Assembly: GCA_003142595.1 (NCBI GenBank)
Contig: PLMU01000003.1
Location: forward strand, 132,501 to 196,500
Source: Phycisphaerales bacterium
Lineage (GTDB): Bacteria; Planctomycetota; Phycisphaerae; Sedimentisphaerales; UBA12454
Direction of reading: 5' to 3'
Length of the DNA stretch: 64,000 bases
The notes below the pieces were generated by a model, which saw nothing but the letters and a program-made list of their open reading frames with translations, had not been told where the DNA came from and ran no database searches. Of this stretch, positions 17,458 through 26,303 are shown in pieces. Position numbers and translations under genes: made by a program. Numbering within the stretch: the stretch's first letter is position 1; each line of letters opens with the position of its first letter.

Positions 17458-18536
17458 TATTTCTGCCTTTTTCTCCGGGCATATTTAAACCATGCTGCGC
17501 AGGCTCCTTCACTGCTGACCATACAAGGGCCGACCGGAGTGTCCGGCGTGCATTGCTTTGCGAACAGTCCGCATTCAGGCGGGTCTATTAAACCACACAG
17601 AACCTGCCCGCATCGACAGCCGGTAAGGTCCTCTTCAGGTATGAACTCAACTCCAAGCTGCTTTTCCGCATCGAGACTGCTGAACTTTTCTTTTAGTTTC
17701 AAAGTGCTCTTGCTGATTTGGCCCAGTCCCCGCCAGTATCCGTCAACGGCATCGAAAGTTTCATCAATTATTTTTTGCGCTGTTTTGTTGCCGGCGCCTG
17801 TTACCACGGCAGAGTAAAGAGAACAAGCCTGAGGTTTTCCTTCCACAATTTGCCGGCAGATTTCCGCTAAAGCCTCAATTATCTGCATCGGCTCAAAACC
17901 TGCCACAACACAGGGTTTCTTGAACTGCTCAACAACGGGCTTATATGCATCGGAACCGATTATAACACTCACATGGCCGGGACACAGAAACGCATCGATT
18001 TTGTTGTTCTTGTCCAATAAAAGCGCCTGCATCGCGGGCACGACGAGCTTATGATTGCTGAAGATAAAAAGATTTTTAATCCCCTGCTGCATCGCTTCGT
18101 TGACTACAATCGCCGTTGCCGGCGCGGTCGTCTCAAAACCCACGGCCACGAACAAAACCTTTTTGCTGGGATTTTGTTTCGCGAGGTTCAATGTGTCCTG
18201 GGCGCTCAAAATTATTTTTATGTTTCCCCTGGCGGCTTTCTGCTCGAGCGAACCTTTTCTGCCGGGCACGCGAATCATATCGCCGTAAGTGGCGATTAAA
18301 CAATCTTCTCTTTCGGCAAGCGACAGAACAACATCTATATATCCCTGGTCTGTAACGCAAACCGGACAGCCGGGTCCGCTTAGAAGTTTTAGGCCTTTGG
18401 GAAATGCTTCTCTAAGGCCGGCGCGAAAAACGCTTACCGTATGCGTACCACAGACCTCCATTACGTTTATCCTGCGGCCGAGAACCTTGTGGGCCTTGTC
18501 TATCTGTGAATATGCTTTGTTTATTCTTTCAAGCAT
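17457..18536 (-). CDS. hypD: Hydrogenase maturation protein HypD
   Basis: Fe-S scaffold protein that, with HypC, assembles the Fe(CN)2CO group. 359 residues. Diagnostic motifs: MEVCGTHT, LLSGPGCPVCVT, AVGFETTAPATA, CPGHVSVIIG and a C-terminal cysteine cluster (CRCGQVLCG, PPECGLFAKQCTPDTP, GPCMVS) that holds the 4Fe-4S centre. It lies 14 bases after hypC. Confidence 0.97.
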   Translation of the reverse strand: MLERINKAYSQIDKAHKVLGRRINVMEVCGTHTVSVFRAGLREAFPKGLKLLSGPGCPVCVTDQGYIDVVLSLAEREDCLIATYGDMIRVPGRKGSLEQKAARGNIKIILSAQDTLNLAKQNPSKKVLFVAVGFETTAPATAIVVNEAMQQGIKNLFIFSNHKLVVPAMQALLLDKNNKIDAFLCPGHVSVIIGSDAYKPVVEQFKKPCVVAGFEPMQIIEALAEICRQIVEGKPQACSLYSAVVTGAGNKTAQKIIDETFDAVDGYWRGLGQISKSTLKLKEKFSSLDAEKQLGVEFIPEEDLTGCRCGQVLCGLIDPPECGLFAKQCTPDTPVGPCMVSSEGACAAWFKYARRKRQK

Positions 18537-18550
18537 CTTTGTTTCGCCTT

Positions 18551-18793
18551 TTACCCTGAAACTCTCTTGTCGGTTTTGGAAAAGTTATCCAGGTCTGCCA
18601 GAAGCTGCCAAGTTTTTTGGGCTTCTTCTTCATCTATAATCGCTATCGCAAAGCCCGCGTGGATAAGAACAATATCTCCCAACTTTGCGCCGGGTACAAG
18701 CGTAGTTTTCGCCTGGATATGATTGCCTATCGCGTCGGCAACCGCATTGTCGCCATTTAATTCAATTATTCTTGCAGGAACAGCAAGACACAT
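18551..18793 (-). CDS. hypC: Hydrogenase maturation chaperone HypC
   Basis: Small chaperone that forms the HypC-HypD complex and guides the iron centre to the hydrogenase large subunit. 80 residues, starting MCLAVPARI with the essential Cys2; DIVLIHAGFAIAIIDEEEAQ is the family-typical second half. It lies between hypF (4-base gap) and hypD. Confidence 0.96.
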   Translation of the reverse strand: MCLAVPARIIELNGDNAVADAIGNHIQAKTTLVPGAKLGDIVLIHAGFAIAIIDEEEAQKTWQLLADLDNFSKTDKRVSG

Positions 18794-18797
18794 AAAT

Positions 18798-21092
18798 TTA
18801 TCCTTTCTTAGCAGTCCTTGCGGCTATTATCGCCTGTCCCAGTGAAATACCGCCGTCATTGGCGGGCAAAAGCCGATTAGATAATACATTAAAGCCGTCA
18901 TTTTGCAACAGTTCTGTCAGCCTTTCCGAAAGAAATTTATTGCAAAACACTCCGCCGCTTACCGCGACAGTGTTAATGGCTGTTTCTTTTTTAGCCAGTC
19001 TCGCCAGGGCAAGGAAAAACTCGGCTATTGTATTATGGAATTTTGCCGAGATAACGCCTTTAGCGACTTTGCCGATTCTGTCGGCTGCGATATCTTCGAG
19101 CATATTTCCAATCTCAATTATGGTAATTCGATTTTCTTTTTTCAGTTCAAATGGATAACACTCAGTTACTCGCTTATTGGCCATCGCTTCAAGTGCCATC
19201 GGAAGCTGCGCCTCGAAATTATTACGACTTCCAAGACCGCAAAGAGCTGACGCGGCGTCGAACAATCTGCCAAGGCTCGATGTTTGAACAGTATTGATAT
19301 TTTTTTCAATCTGCTGCTGAATAGCGAATCTTTTTTCTTTGTCCGGCTCAATTTCATCAAGTATTTCCTGCGGAACGGCAAAATTATATTTTTTCATCAG
19401 TCCCATTATCGGCCGAATCGCTTCTTTCGCTGCCGAATCACCACCGGCCAGCAGATAATACGCCAGATGTCCGAACCGCACAAATTCATCGAGCGAGGCA
19501 ATAAGGCACTCGCAGCCCCAGATTGCCCCGTCGGTGCCGTAGCCTGTGCCGTCGGCGACAAGGCCGATTACCTTTTCATCAATATTATGCTCAGCAAGAA
19601 CAGATGCTATATGAGCCCAATGATGCTGGACTTCGATGAGTTTATCTTTTTTAGCTTTTTTGGCGTATTGACTCGAAAAATAATTGGGATGTAAATCGCA
19701 AACAAAAATGGACGGCTTGACATCGAGCAGATTCTTCAGATGCTCTATTGAACTTAGCCAGTGTTTGTAAACGCTCGCGTCCTCCATATCGCCTATATGC
19801 TCACTGACAATGAGTCTGTTCTTCTTCACAAAGCAAAAAGTGTTTTTTAAATCCGCACCTGCCGCGAATATATCCGCATCGGCGGAAATTTTAGAAATAA
19901 ACGCCTGCGGCACAAATCCTCTCGACCGCCGCAGTAATACAGGCTCATTATTAATTATATTAACGACAGAATCGTCAACCTGGCGGTAAATTTCCCGGTT
20001 ATGCATCAAAAATACATCGGCTATCTCTGCAAGTTTTTTAATCGCCTCGTCATCCTTGCATATCAAAGGCTCATCGGAGATATTTCCGCTGGTCATCACA
20101 AGTGCATTAATATTTTTCTCGGCAAATATAAGATGATGCAGCGGCGTATATGGCAGCATAAAACCAAAGGTATTAACACCTGTTGCGATAGACCTTGCTA
20201 TTGTATTTGGCTCTTTTTTTGGCAAAAGCACAATCGGCGATTCGATGCTTTGCAGAATTTCCCGGGCTTTTTCATCTACATCGGCAAATCGTCTGATTTT
20301 TTCAATACTTCCTGCCATCATCGCAAATGGTTTATCATCGCGCATCTTTCGCAGCCGAAGCTGTTTTACCATTTCGTCATTTTCCGCATCGCAGGCAAGA
20401 TGAAAACCGCCAAGCCCTTTAATCGCCGCGATTTTCCCTTCTTTCAATAATCGCGCCGTTTCTGAAATGACTTTATTCGAATCATCTTCTATTATCTTTC
20501 CTTTGGTATCGCAAAGATATATTTTAGGCCCGCATACGGGACAGGCAACCGGCTGGGCGTGAAATCGTCTGTCCTCGACATTTTCATACTGCTGTTTGCA
20601 TTTATCGCACATCGCGAAAGCGGACATCGTAGTGTTGGGCCTGTCATAAGGTATTGTTTTTATGATTGAATAACGCGGCCCGCAGTTTGTGCAGTTTATG
20701 AACGGATAACGATACCGAAAATCGTTTTTATCGAATAGTTCTCTGAGGCAATCTTTGCAGGTTGCGATATCGGCGGTAACTTCTGCGCTAACTGTTCCTT
20801 TTGCCTGGCTGTGTTTTATCTCAAAATAATGCTCGTCGCCAACTGCTGCTATATTATTGATATCCATTGAGATGATTTTAATAAGAGGTTTTTCCTTGTC
20901 CGCATGTTTTAACCTCTGGATGAATTTCTCAGCATTTTCTTCGCTGCCCTGGATTTCTATTATCACTCCCTGGGTAAAATTATAGACAAAACCAGTTAAA
21001 TTATATTCCGCGGCCAGTCTGAAAACATGCGGGCGAAAACCTATCCCCTGTACCTGTCCCTGTACCGTTATTTTTTTTCTTATATTTTGCAT
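18798..21092 (-). CDS. hypF: Carbamoyltransferase HypF
   Basis: Makes the activated carbamoyl group from carbamoyl phosphate and ATP and passes it to HypE. 764 residues with the full domain order: N-terminal acylphosphatase (VQGQVQGIGFRPHVF), two zinc fingers (CKDC...CTNC and CDKC...CPVC), a YrdC-like domain (IAAIKGLGGFHLACDA), and a C-terminal Kae1/HypF domain (HHWAHIASVLAEH, VADGTGYGTDGAIWGCE, VAVSGGVFCNKFL). Three bases separate it from the upstream glycosylase gene. No hydrogenase structural gene is present in the window. Confidence 0.97.
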   Translation of the reverse strand: MQNIRKKITVQGQVQGIGFRPHVFRLAAEYNLTGFVYNFTQGVIIEIQGSEENAEKFIQRLKHADKEKPLIKIISMDINNIAAVGDEHYFEIKHSQAKGTVSAEVTADIATCKDCLRELFDKNDFRYRYPFINCTNCGPRYSIIKTIPYDRPNTTMSAFAMCDKCKQQYENVEDRRFHAQPVACPVCGPKIYLCDTKGKIIEDDSNKVISETARLLKEGKIAAIKGLGGFHLACDAENDEMVKQLRLRKMRDDKPFAMMAGSIEKIRRFADVDEKAREILQSIESPIVLLPKKEPNTIARSIATGVNTFGFMLPYTPLHHLIFAEKNINALVMTSGNISDEPLICKDDEAIKKLAEIADVFLMHNREIYRQVDDSVVNIINNEPVLLRRSRGFVPQAFISKISADADIFAAGADLKNTFCFVKKNRLIVSEHIGDMEDASVYKHWLSSIEHLKNLLDVKPSIFVCDLHPNYFSSQYAKKAKKDKLIEVQHHWAHIASVLAEHNIDEKVIGLVADGTGYGTDGAIWGCECLIASLDEFVRFGHLAYYLLAGGDSAAKEAIRPIMGLMKKYNFAVPQEILDEIEPDKEKRFAIQQQIEKNINTVQTSSLGRLFDAASALCGLGSRNNFEAQLPMALEAMANKRVTECYPFELKKENRITIIEIGNMLEDIAADRIGKVAKGVISAKFHNTIAEFFLALARLAKKETAINTVAVSGGVFCNKFLSERLTELLQNDGFNVLSNRLLPANDGGISLGQAIIAARTAKKG

Positions 21093-21095
21093 TAA

Positions 21096-21755
21096 CTAAT
21101 CTGTTTCCAACTGATGAGGCAATTTTTCAAGCGGACAGCCGCTGCATCTGGCCTGAGGTTTGCAAAATTCCTTGCCCACTCGGACGAGCAAGGCGTGATA
21201 TTCGTTAAACAATTTTACATCGCTTTCAAGATTATCCTCAAAAAGACTTCTAAGCCCTTCATAATCACATTCACGCTCAATCAACTGATGTCTTGTCGCG
21301 ATTCTATAAGTATACGCATCGACAACGAAAACAGGTCGCTGGAAAGCGTAAAGAAGAATCGAATCGGCCGTTTCTCTGCCGACACCGTTTATCTGTAAAA
21401 GTTCTTCACGAAGAGCATCGGTTTTTATAGATTCAACCTCTTTTAGTGAACCATTATGCTGCTCGAAGAGCCATTTCAAAAGAGATTTTAGTCTCTTTGC
21501 CTTTATATTGTAATAGCCGGCAGGCCTGATGAGCTGAGCCAATTGCTCCTGTTCGATGGAATATAACTTTTCAAGACTTACCAGAGACGCTTTTTTCAGA
21601 TTCAAAATAGCCTTTTCGACATTTTGCCAGTTGGTGTTCTGGGTCAGGATAGCGCCGATAATAATTTCATCGGTGGTTTCGCCCGGCCACCAGTGCTGAG
21701 GCCCAAACCGTTCAAAAAGCAATTTGTATATCTGTTGTAGCTTTTGTCCTGTCAT
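21096..21755 (-). CDS. Endonuclease III-related DNA glycosylase (COG2231 type)
   Basis: HhH-GPD base-excision protein, 219 residues from ATG 21755, which has AGGAA just upstream; a TTG at 21845 would add 30 low-complexity residues. Seen: WWPGETTDEIIIGAILTQNTNW, IRPAGYYNIKAKRLKSL, the hairpin LLQINGVGRETADSIL and the catalytic aspartate in VVDAYTYRI. The lysine that gives Nth its lyase activity is Glu here (GRETAD), so a monofunctional glycosylase, like MagIII-type enzymes, is more likely than a true Nth. The C-terminal cluster C-x5-C-x2-C has only three cysteines. Substrate is unknown. Confidence 0.88.
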   Translation of the reverse strand: MTGQKLQQIYKLLFERFGPQHWWPGETTDEIIIGAILTQNTNWQNVEKAILNLKKASLVSLEKLYSIEQEQLAQLIRPAGYYNIKAKRLKSLLKWLFEQHNGSLKEVESIKTDALREELLQINGVGRETADSILLYAFQRPVFVVDAYTYRIATRHQLIERECDYEGLRSLFEDNLESDVKLFNEYHALLVRVGKEFCKPQARCSGCPLEKLPHQLETD

Positions 21756-21844
21756 ATTTCCTGCGGCATTATCAAATACTTTTTTGCTGACGTCAAATGA
21801 TATGTTTTGCTTTTTTTGTTTGCTTCTGTTAAACTTCAGCGGCA

Positions 21845-22801
21845 ATGGCTCGAAAGGATTCGAATAAAAACGGTAACCACACTAATGCCATCGGGGCGGC
21901 AAAGACAGGTTATTTTGCCAGGACCGCCCGGCCGGTTTATGCCCTTATTTTTCTCCTGCCCGTTATCGTCATTTATGAAATTCTCGTTCTTGTGGTCAAT
22001 CCTCAGCTTCTCAGTGAGCCTGTCAATAATATCCGCGGCGGAGTCGTAGCATTTGTCTGGATACAGAACTTTTTGCTGTATATCGGCCTGGACGCCAAAA
22101 ACTCCTGGCTCTGCGCTCCGCTTGTCATAATCGTAATACTTCTGCTTTTGCAACTTACTTCAAGGAAACAATGGAAAATTATATGGTCTGACTTTTTGGT
22201 TATGGCCTGTGAATGTATCGCAATATCGCTGCCTCTTATTGTTCTGGCAATGGTTCTTAACCGGCCCGCTCAGCAGCGGCAGCCGGCGAGTTTCGCCGCT
22301 AATAGAATAATTGTCTGCAGCAGCCGAACCCAATCAAAAACTCCCGCACCTGTGCCGCAGGCAAATATTCCCAATCATAAAACGGACAACGGCAAAACTG
22401 TTTCTAATGCCGATAAACTTACCCATCATAGCTTTTTAATGGACATTATTACCGGCATTGGAGCCGGTATTTACGAAGAGCTTATTTTCAGGCTTGTTCT
22501 TATCGGTTTGCTTATGCTGTTTTTCGAGACAATTCTTGGTATAGAAAAAACAAAGGCGATTGTTATATCCGTTCTTGTCTCAGCGATTTTATTCAGTCTG
22601 CACCATCACTTTGTCTTTTTAAACGGCAGATTCGCCAAGGCTGAGCTTTTAACAATGGCTCCGTTTATTTTCAGGACAATTGCCGGCGCTTATTTTGCAG
22701 TGGTTTTTGCCGTTCGCGGATTCGGCGTTGTCGCCGGCGCTCATATTTTTTATGACATTATCGCAACAATTTTGAATGTTTGTTTATTCAACCAGTACTA
22801 A
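21845..22801 (+). CDS. CPBP-family intramembrane metalloprotease (CAAX/Abi type)
   Basis: 318 residues with several membrane spans. The family motifs are visible: GAGIYEELIFR with Glu211-Glu212 and Arg216 (EExxxR), FSLHHHFVF in a later helix, and AHIFYD near the C-terminus. Members are intramembrane glutamate proteases or protease-like immunity proteins. Residues about 138-195 form a polar loop containing no recognised domain. ATG 21845 has no good SD. It is divergent from the glycosylase gene and its own role is not shown by neighbours. Confidence 0.88.
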   Translation: MARKDSNKNGNHTNAIGAAKTGYFARTARPVYALIFLLPVIVIYEILVLVVNPQLLSEPVNNIRGGVVAFVWIQNFLLYIGLDAKNSWLCAPLVIIVILLLLQLTSRKQWKIIWSDFLVMACECIAISLPLIVLAMVLNRPAQQRQPASFAANRIIVCSSRTQSKTPAPVPQANIPNHKTDNGKTVSNADKLTHHSFLMDIITGIGAGIYEELIFRLVLIGLLMLFFETILGIEKTKAIVISVLVSAILFSLHHHFVFLNGRFAKAELLTMAPFIFRTIAGAYFAVVFAVRGFGVVAGAHIFYDIIATILNVCLFNQY

Positions 22802-22954
22802 ATCTTTTCAAAAAAAACAAAAAAAATCATCTTTTCTGCATTTATTTGAAAAAATCTTAAAATTTACAACATTCTTTATCCCTGCTGTTTTATGAATTTG
22901 TGTAATAATCGTCCGATAAGACCTTAAAACCGCGTTTCCAATACTGATAATGCC

Positions 22955-22983
22955 TTGTATTTAATGAGCATTTCTGCTAAAAT
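22955..22983 (+). promoter_or_regulatory. Promoter upstream of the DUF2617 gene
   Basis: TTGTAT (22955-22960), a 17-base spacer and TAAAAT (22978-22983), 37 bases before ATG 23021. The remainder of the 219-base gap from 22802 is A/T-rich and I see nothing else in it. Confidence 0.5.
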
Positions 22984-23020
22984 AACATCATAGAAACAGG
23001 CAAAATTTACTGCTTATGAA

Positions 23021-23578
23021 ATGAGCTTTATGATGGATACACCCAATACAAATGTTGTTGTCAGCGAGTTGACCTTTACCCTTTACCAAAGGCCGCTTCA
23101 TCCGGAACTTTTCAGCATCTACGAAAAACGCACAATCAAGACCGACAAATATGAAGCGATTATCTGGGCAACGGGCGGTTCACACGTAGTAAGTGTTTTC
23201 TCTAACGACCTTTGTCTGTCGGAACTTATAAGCTCACCGATGCAGCTTCTGCCACGGCGCGGCCTGATAGAAAGATTCAGATTCGCCGGCCAGAGAAATC
23301 ATAAATGCACGCTGGCCAAAGGCCTTAGCTATATGACCGATTTCCAGGTCGAAAAGATGAGCCCAAATCTCTATCGTCAGAGTCATACCGACCTTGAAAG
23401 ATTTGCTCGTAATCGCGGCATATTTGTGAAGTTCCCGAAACTCGCCATCGGCGGTCTTGAGCCATTCAGCTACATCGACTTCGAGGCAAGACGGGACGAA
23501 CTGCATATTCACGCGTTCCACGCATATCCCGACCAGGTTACAATTATCAAGACCCAGTCGCTGTTCGATATGCACTAA
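23021..23578 (+). CDS. DUF2617 family protein
   Basis: 185 residues, soluble. LTFTLYQRPLHPELFSIYEKRTIKTDKYEAIIWATGGSH is the signature opening of DUF2617, a family I know mainly from planctomycetes, with no known function. The C-terminal half (FSYIDFEARRDELHIHAFHAYPDQVTIIKTQSLF) matches the family's ending. It precedes the metallo-beta-lactamase gene by 83 bases and is in the same direction. Confidence 0.8.
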   Translation: MSFMMDTPNTNVVVSELTFTLYQRPLHPELFSIYEKRTIKTDKYEAIIWATGGSHVVSVFSNDLCLSELISSPMQLLPRRGLIERFRFAGQRNHKCTLAKGLSYMTDFQVEKMSPNLYRQSHTDLERFARNRGIFVKFPKLAIGGLEPFSYIDFEARRDELHIHAFHAYPDQVTIIKTQSLFDMH

Positions 23579-23661
23579 ATTCAGTCGTCCGATTCCATAT
23601 CTAATTGACGCACAGATAAAGTCTGTCTATACTAATGCTTTCTCTATTGCGAAGGTATCGG

Positions 23662-24447
23662 ATGCCATTACATTTTCAGTCTTTGAGAAGCAGCAGTTCA
23701 GGCAATTGTCTTGTTGTCAGGACGCAGAAAACTACGGTAGTCATAGACTGCGGCTTAGGCTCAATAAGAGCAACCAGAGAAATTCTCGGCCAGAGTATCG
23801 CCAGTCTGAAAGACATTGATTTAGTGTTAATTTCCCATCTTCATTCAGACCATATCAGCCATTATCCTCTTAGAGTTCTCGAAGATGAAGGCATTAAGCT
23901 TAAGGTTCATCATAATTGCATAGAGAATTTAATAAATAAACATCTTTATGGAACCGGATCAAAAAAACTAAAGCTTGAAGAATATGATACGAAAAAATTT
24001 AATGTCGGCGACCTTGTAATAGAGCCTTTTGAAATTCCGCATCATCCGGATTACCTGACCTGCGGGTTTGTCATTTATCATAACGATAAAAAAATTGTAA
24101 TAGCGACGGATTTCAAAGATTGGGACGGTCAATTAGATTATTTTGCCGATGCGGATTTTATATTCGTCGAATCGAACCACGACCTGGAATTACTGAGAAT
24201 GCATTTCAATCCAAACAGTCTTTATCATATGCCTAATCCGAAAACAGCACAGCTTTTGTGCATGGCGGTTAAAAAGAGCAAAAAGATTCCCAAATGCATA
24301 ATGCTGGGACATCTTAGCAACCAGAGAAACACTCCCCAAATCGCCATTAAAGAAATCAAAACAGCGTTTAAAAAAAATGGCATTGATAACGGTTTGAAAT
24401 TATTGACGGCACCGCCGTATGAATGCAGTGAAGTAATTAATCTGTAA
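23662..24447 (+). CDS. Metallo-beta-lactamase-fold hydrolase (YycJ/WalJ-like)
   Basis: 261 residues from ATG 23662, which has GAAGG 6 bases upstream; ATG 23635 would add nine residues ahead of the conserved start FQSLRSSSSGNCLVV. The zinc site HLHSDHISH (HxHxDH) is present, followed by IPHHPDYLTCGFVI, IATDFKD and MLGHLSNQRNTP, the usual later ligands. The family includes exonuclease-like WalJ proteins and other phosphoesterases. The substrate is not deducible. It is convergent with mlaD. Confidence 0.88.
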   Translation: MPLHFQSLRSSSSGNCLVVRTQKTTVVIDCGLGSIRATREILGQSIASLKDIDLVLISHLHSDHISHYPLRVLEDEGIKLKVHHNCIENLINKHLYGTGSKKLKLEEYDTKKFNVGDLVIEPFEIPHHPDYLTCGFVIYHNDKKIVIATDFKDWDGQLDYFADADFIFVESNHDLELLRMHFNPNSLYHMPNPKTAQLLCMAVKKSKKIPKCIMLGHLSNQRNTPQIAIKEIKTAFKKNGIDNGLKLLTAPPYECSEVINL

Positions 24448-24456
24448 GGTACCTTA

Positions 24457-25350
24457 TTAAAAGATTTTTACCTGTATTCCTTTCTCGCTTGTTTTATCGA
24501 GGGTCTTTTTCAATTTTTCAATCGCTACCTTGAGCTCTTCGCTGCTGTCAACCAGATTATTATATAGTTTGTCGTCATTGACAAGTTTTCCTACGGTGCC
24601 CTGGCCGTTATTGACTTTGTTAAGTATTCTTCGCAGCTCGATGAGCGTTTCGCCAAGCTCTTCGCTGGTTTTCGTACCCGACTGGGAAAACTCTCTTATC
24701 CGCTGCAAAGTCGTGATTGATTCTTCCGTTGCCTTGGAAACATTCGCGAGCGTATTTTTCAGATTGGTCTTGTTCTGCTGATCACCTACAATCTGATTTA
24801 AGTTATCAACCAGTATGGTAATCTTTCCAACAAATCCTTTAATGTCGTTCTGAAGGTCTTCAGGGATTAAATCATTCCCGCCGCCTCTTGAACCCTGCAA
24901 AACCATTCCCTGCTTGATATATTTAGTCTCCAGGGCATTAATATCCGCCGTTGTCATCGGCGGTGCGCTTATCTCTATATAACTGCTGCCCATTCCTCGC
25001 CGAAAAAGCTTGATCGTCGCGTTGGACGGGATGTCACTATATTTTTTGGATATTGCCATTTCCACTGCAACCTGATGGATTATCCTGCCCTTTTCGTCCT
25101 GGGATGGCTCCGGCGGATAAACGTTCGTTACCTTGCCTATCTGGTAACCGCAATACTGCACAGGCGTATCTGCCTCGACTCCCGGCGCGAAAGGAAACAT
25201 TACCTTTACGGTAAACGATTTGAATTTGGCCGTTACGACGGGAAGTTCGCCGAAGAGAAAAACCATATAGATAAAAACACATACTCCCACAATAACGAAC
25301 GCCCCGACAATCATATTCCGTTTTTGCTGTAAATAATCATAATCGCTCAT
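24457..25350 (-). CDS. MCE/MlaD-type lipid transport protein
   Basis: 297 residues. One N-terminal membrane anchor (IVGAFVIVGVCVFIYMVFLFG) followed by the MCE domain (VKVMFPFAPGVEADTPVQYCGYQIGKVTNVY) and a long helical C-terminal part (about residues 165-297, with heptad-like KNTLANVSKATEESITTLQRIREF) that would hexamerise and bridge the periplasm. It is the substrate-binding part of an Mla-type ABC system for lipid traffic between membranes. Its expected partners mlaE and mlaF lie 34 kb away at 59383-61049. It follows the MerR gene by 11 bases. Confidence 0.92.
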   Translation of the reverse strand: MSDYDYLQQKRNMIVGAFVIVGVCVFIYMVFLFGELPVVTAKFKSFTVKVMFPFAPGVEADTPVQYCGYQIGKVTNVYPPEPSQDEKGRIIHQVAVEMAISKKYSDIPSNATIKLFRRGMGSSYIEISAPPMTTADINALETKYIKQGMVLQGSRGGGNDLIPEDLQNDIKGFVGKITILVDNLNQIVGDQQNKTNLKNTLANVSKATEESITTLQRIREFSQSGTKTSEELGETLIELRRILNKVNNGQGTVGKLVNDDKLYNNLVDSSEELKVAIEKLKKTLDKTSEKGIQVKIF

Positions 25351-25361
25351 GAACCGGTTCC

Positions 25362-25613
25362 TTATATTTCCAGTCTGCCTTCGAGAAAAAGTTCGCGTAT
25401 CGCACGAAGCGGATAGCCCGATTTATTAAGTTTTTTTATAAGCTTTATTCGCTCTACCGCTTTGTCGTCAAATAATCGTCTGTTTGTCTCGCTTATCGAT
25501 GACGGCTTTATCAGGCCGACCATTATATAATATTGCAGCGACTGTGTCGAGACATTGGCCAATTTAGCCGCTTTACCAATCGACATATACTTTTCTTTAG
25601 CCTTATCCTTCAT
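25362..25613 (-). CDS. Minimal MerR-type DNA-binding protein
   Basis: About 83 residues, consisting of little more than a MerR winged HTH: YMSIGKAAKLANVSTQSLQYYIMVGLIKPSSISETNRRLFDDKAVERIKLIKKLNKSGYPLRAIREL. The usual C-terminal coiled coil and effector domain are missing. ATG 25613 overlaps the end of yidD by 11 bases; ATG 25586 (MSIGK) and TTG 25629-25631 are alternative starts. Effector-less MerR proteins occur but usually depend on another factor. The target is unknown; the position before mlaD makes envelope genes a candidate. Confidence 0.85.
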   Translation of the reverse strand: MKDKAKEKYMSIGKAAKLANVSTQSLQYYIMVGLIKPSSISETNRRLFDDKAVERIKLIKKLNKSGYPLRAIRELFLEGRLEI

Positions 25614-25860
25614 AATTTTTCGGGGGATCAAACCCGCTTGAGCCGAAAGGATGGCATCTAAGGATTCTTTTTACCGCCAGCAAAGACCCTTTTATCGCAC
25701 CAAATTGTCTGACCGATTCAATGGCATATTGGCTGCAGGAAGGCACAAATCTGCATTGTCCGCCAAGAAACTGTCCAACGCTCGATTGATAAAGTCTTAT
25801 TGTCAGTACAATCGCTTCTTTTGCAATACAGCTTATCTCATTTATTACGTTCTTTTTCAA
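25603..25860 (-). CDS. yidD: Membrane protein insertion efficiency factor YidD
   Basis: 85 residues from TTG 25860, which has GAGGG about 10 bases upstream; a TTG at 25890 would add ten. Contains the family core LTIRLYQSSVGQFLGGQCRFVPSCSQYAIESVRQFGAIKGSLLAVKRILRCHPF with the conserved Cys residues. It is thought to assist YidC-mediated insertion. It overlaps rnpA by 23 bases, the classical rnpA-yidD order. Confidence 0.94.
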   Translation of the reverse strand: MKKNVINEISCIAKEAIVLTIRLYQSSVGQFLGGQCRFVPSCSQYAIESVRQFGAIKGSLLAVKRILRCHPFGSSGFDPPKNYEG

Positions 25861-26230
25861 AACGCTTGTGCCCTCGCTTTGCAAGTTCAATAAAACTCTG
25901 CAGCACCTGCTTTAATGTAGTTTTCTTTATATCAGAATTGGGCCTCTTCGACAACATTACAGAATAAATTAAAAAGTAATCGAATCCATTCGCAATTTCA
26001 CTTCGACTCAAGCGGAACGCCTCTCTGGCGAGCCTTTTAAGCCTGTTTCTGACCGCTGCAGGAGCGATTTTAGAGCTTATAGATACGGCAAATCTCGACT
26101 TTTCGGTGCCATTTGGAGCTATATATAATTTCATTAACTCATTTTTAATAAAGCACTTAGAATCCAATATCGTTCTGAAGTCTTTTTTTGAATGAATTCG
26201 TGTTATTTTGGGAAATTTGAAATTAGCCAT
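25838..26230 (-). CDS. rnpA: Ribonuclease P protein component
   Basis: 130 residues, the protein subunit that helps the RNase P RNA mature tRNA 5' ends. RFAVSISSKIAPAAVRNRLKRLAREAFRL holds the RNR motif; the N-terminal RIHSKKDFRTIL is usual. In most bacteria rpmH lies directly upstream; here the 73-base gap from 26231 to 26303 holds no L34 coding sequence, and the upstream gene is the lipoprotein at 26304. Confidence 0.95.
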   Translation of the reverse strand: MANFKFPKITRIHSKKDFRTILDSKCFIKNELMKLYIAPNGTEKSRFAVSISSKIAPAAVRNRLKRLAREAFRLSRSEIANGFDYFLIYSVMLSKRPNSDIKKTTLKQVLQSFIELAKRGHKRFEKERNK

Positions 26231-26303
26231 AAAACAAGACTAAAAAATACATTACTATTCATTTGGATTTAAAGACATTAAAAATCCAAAACGTGGTTAT
26301 AAA

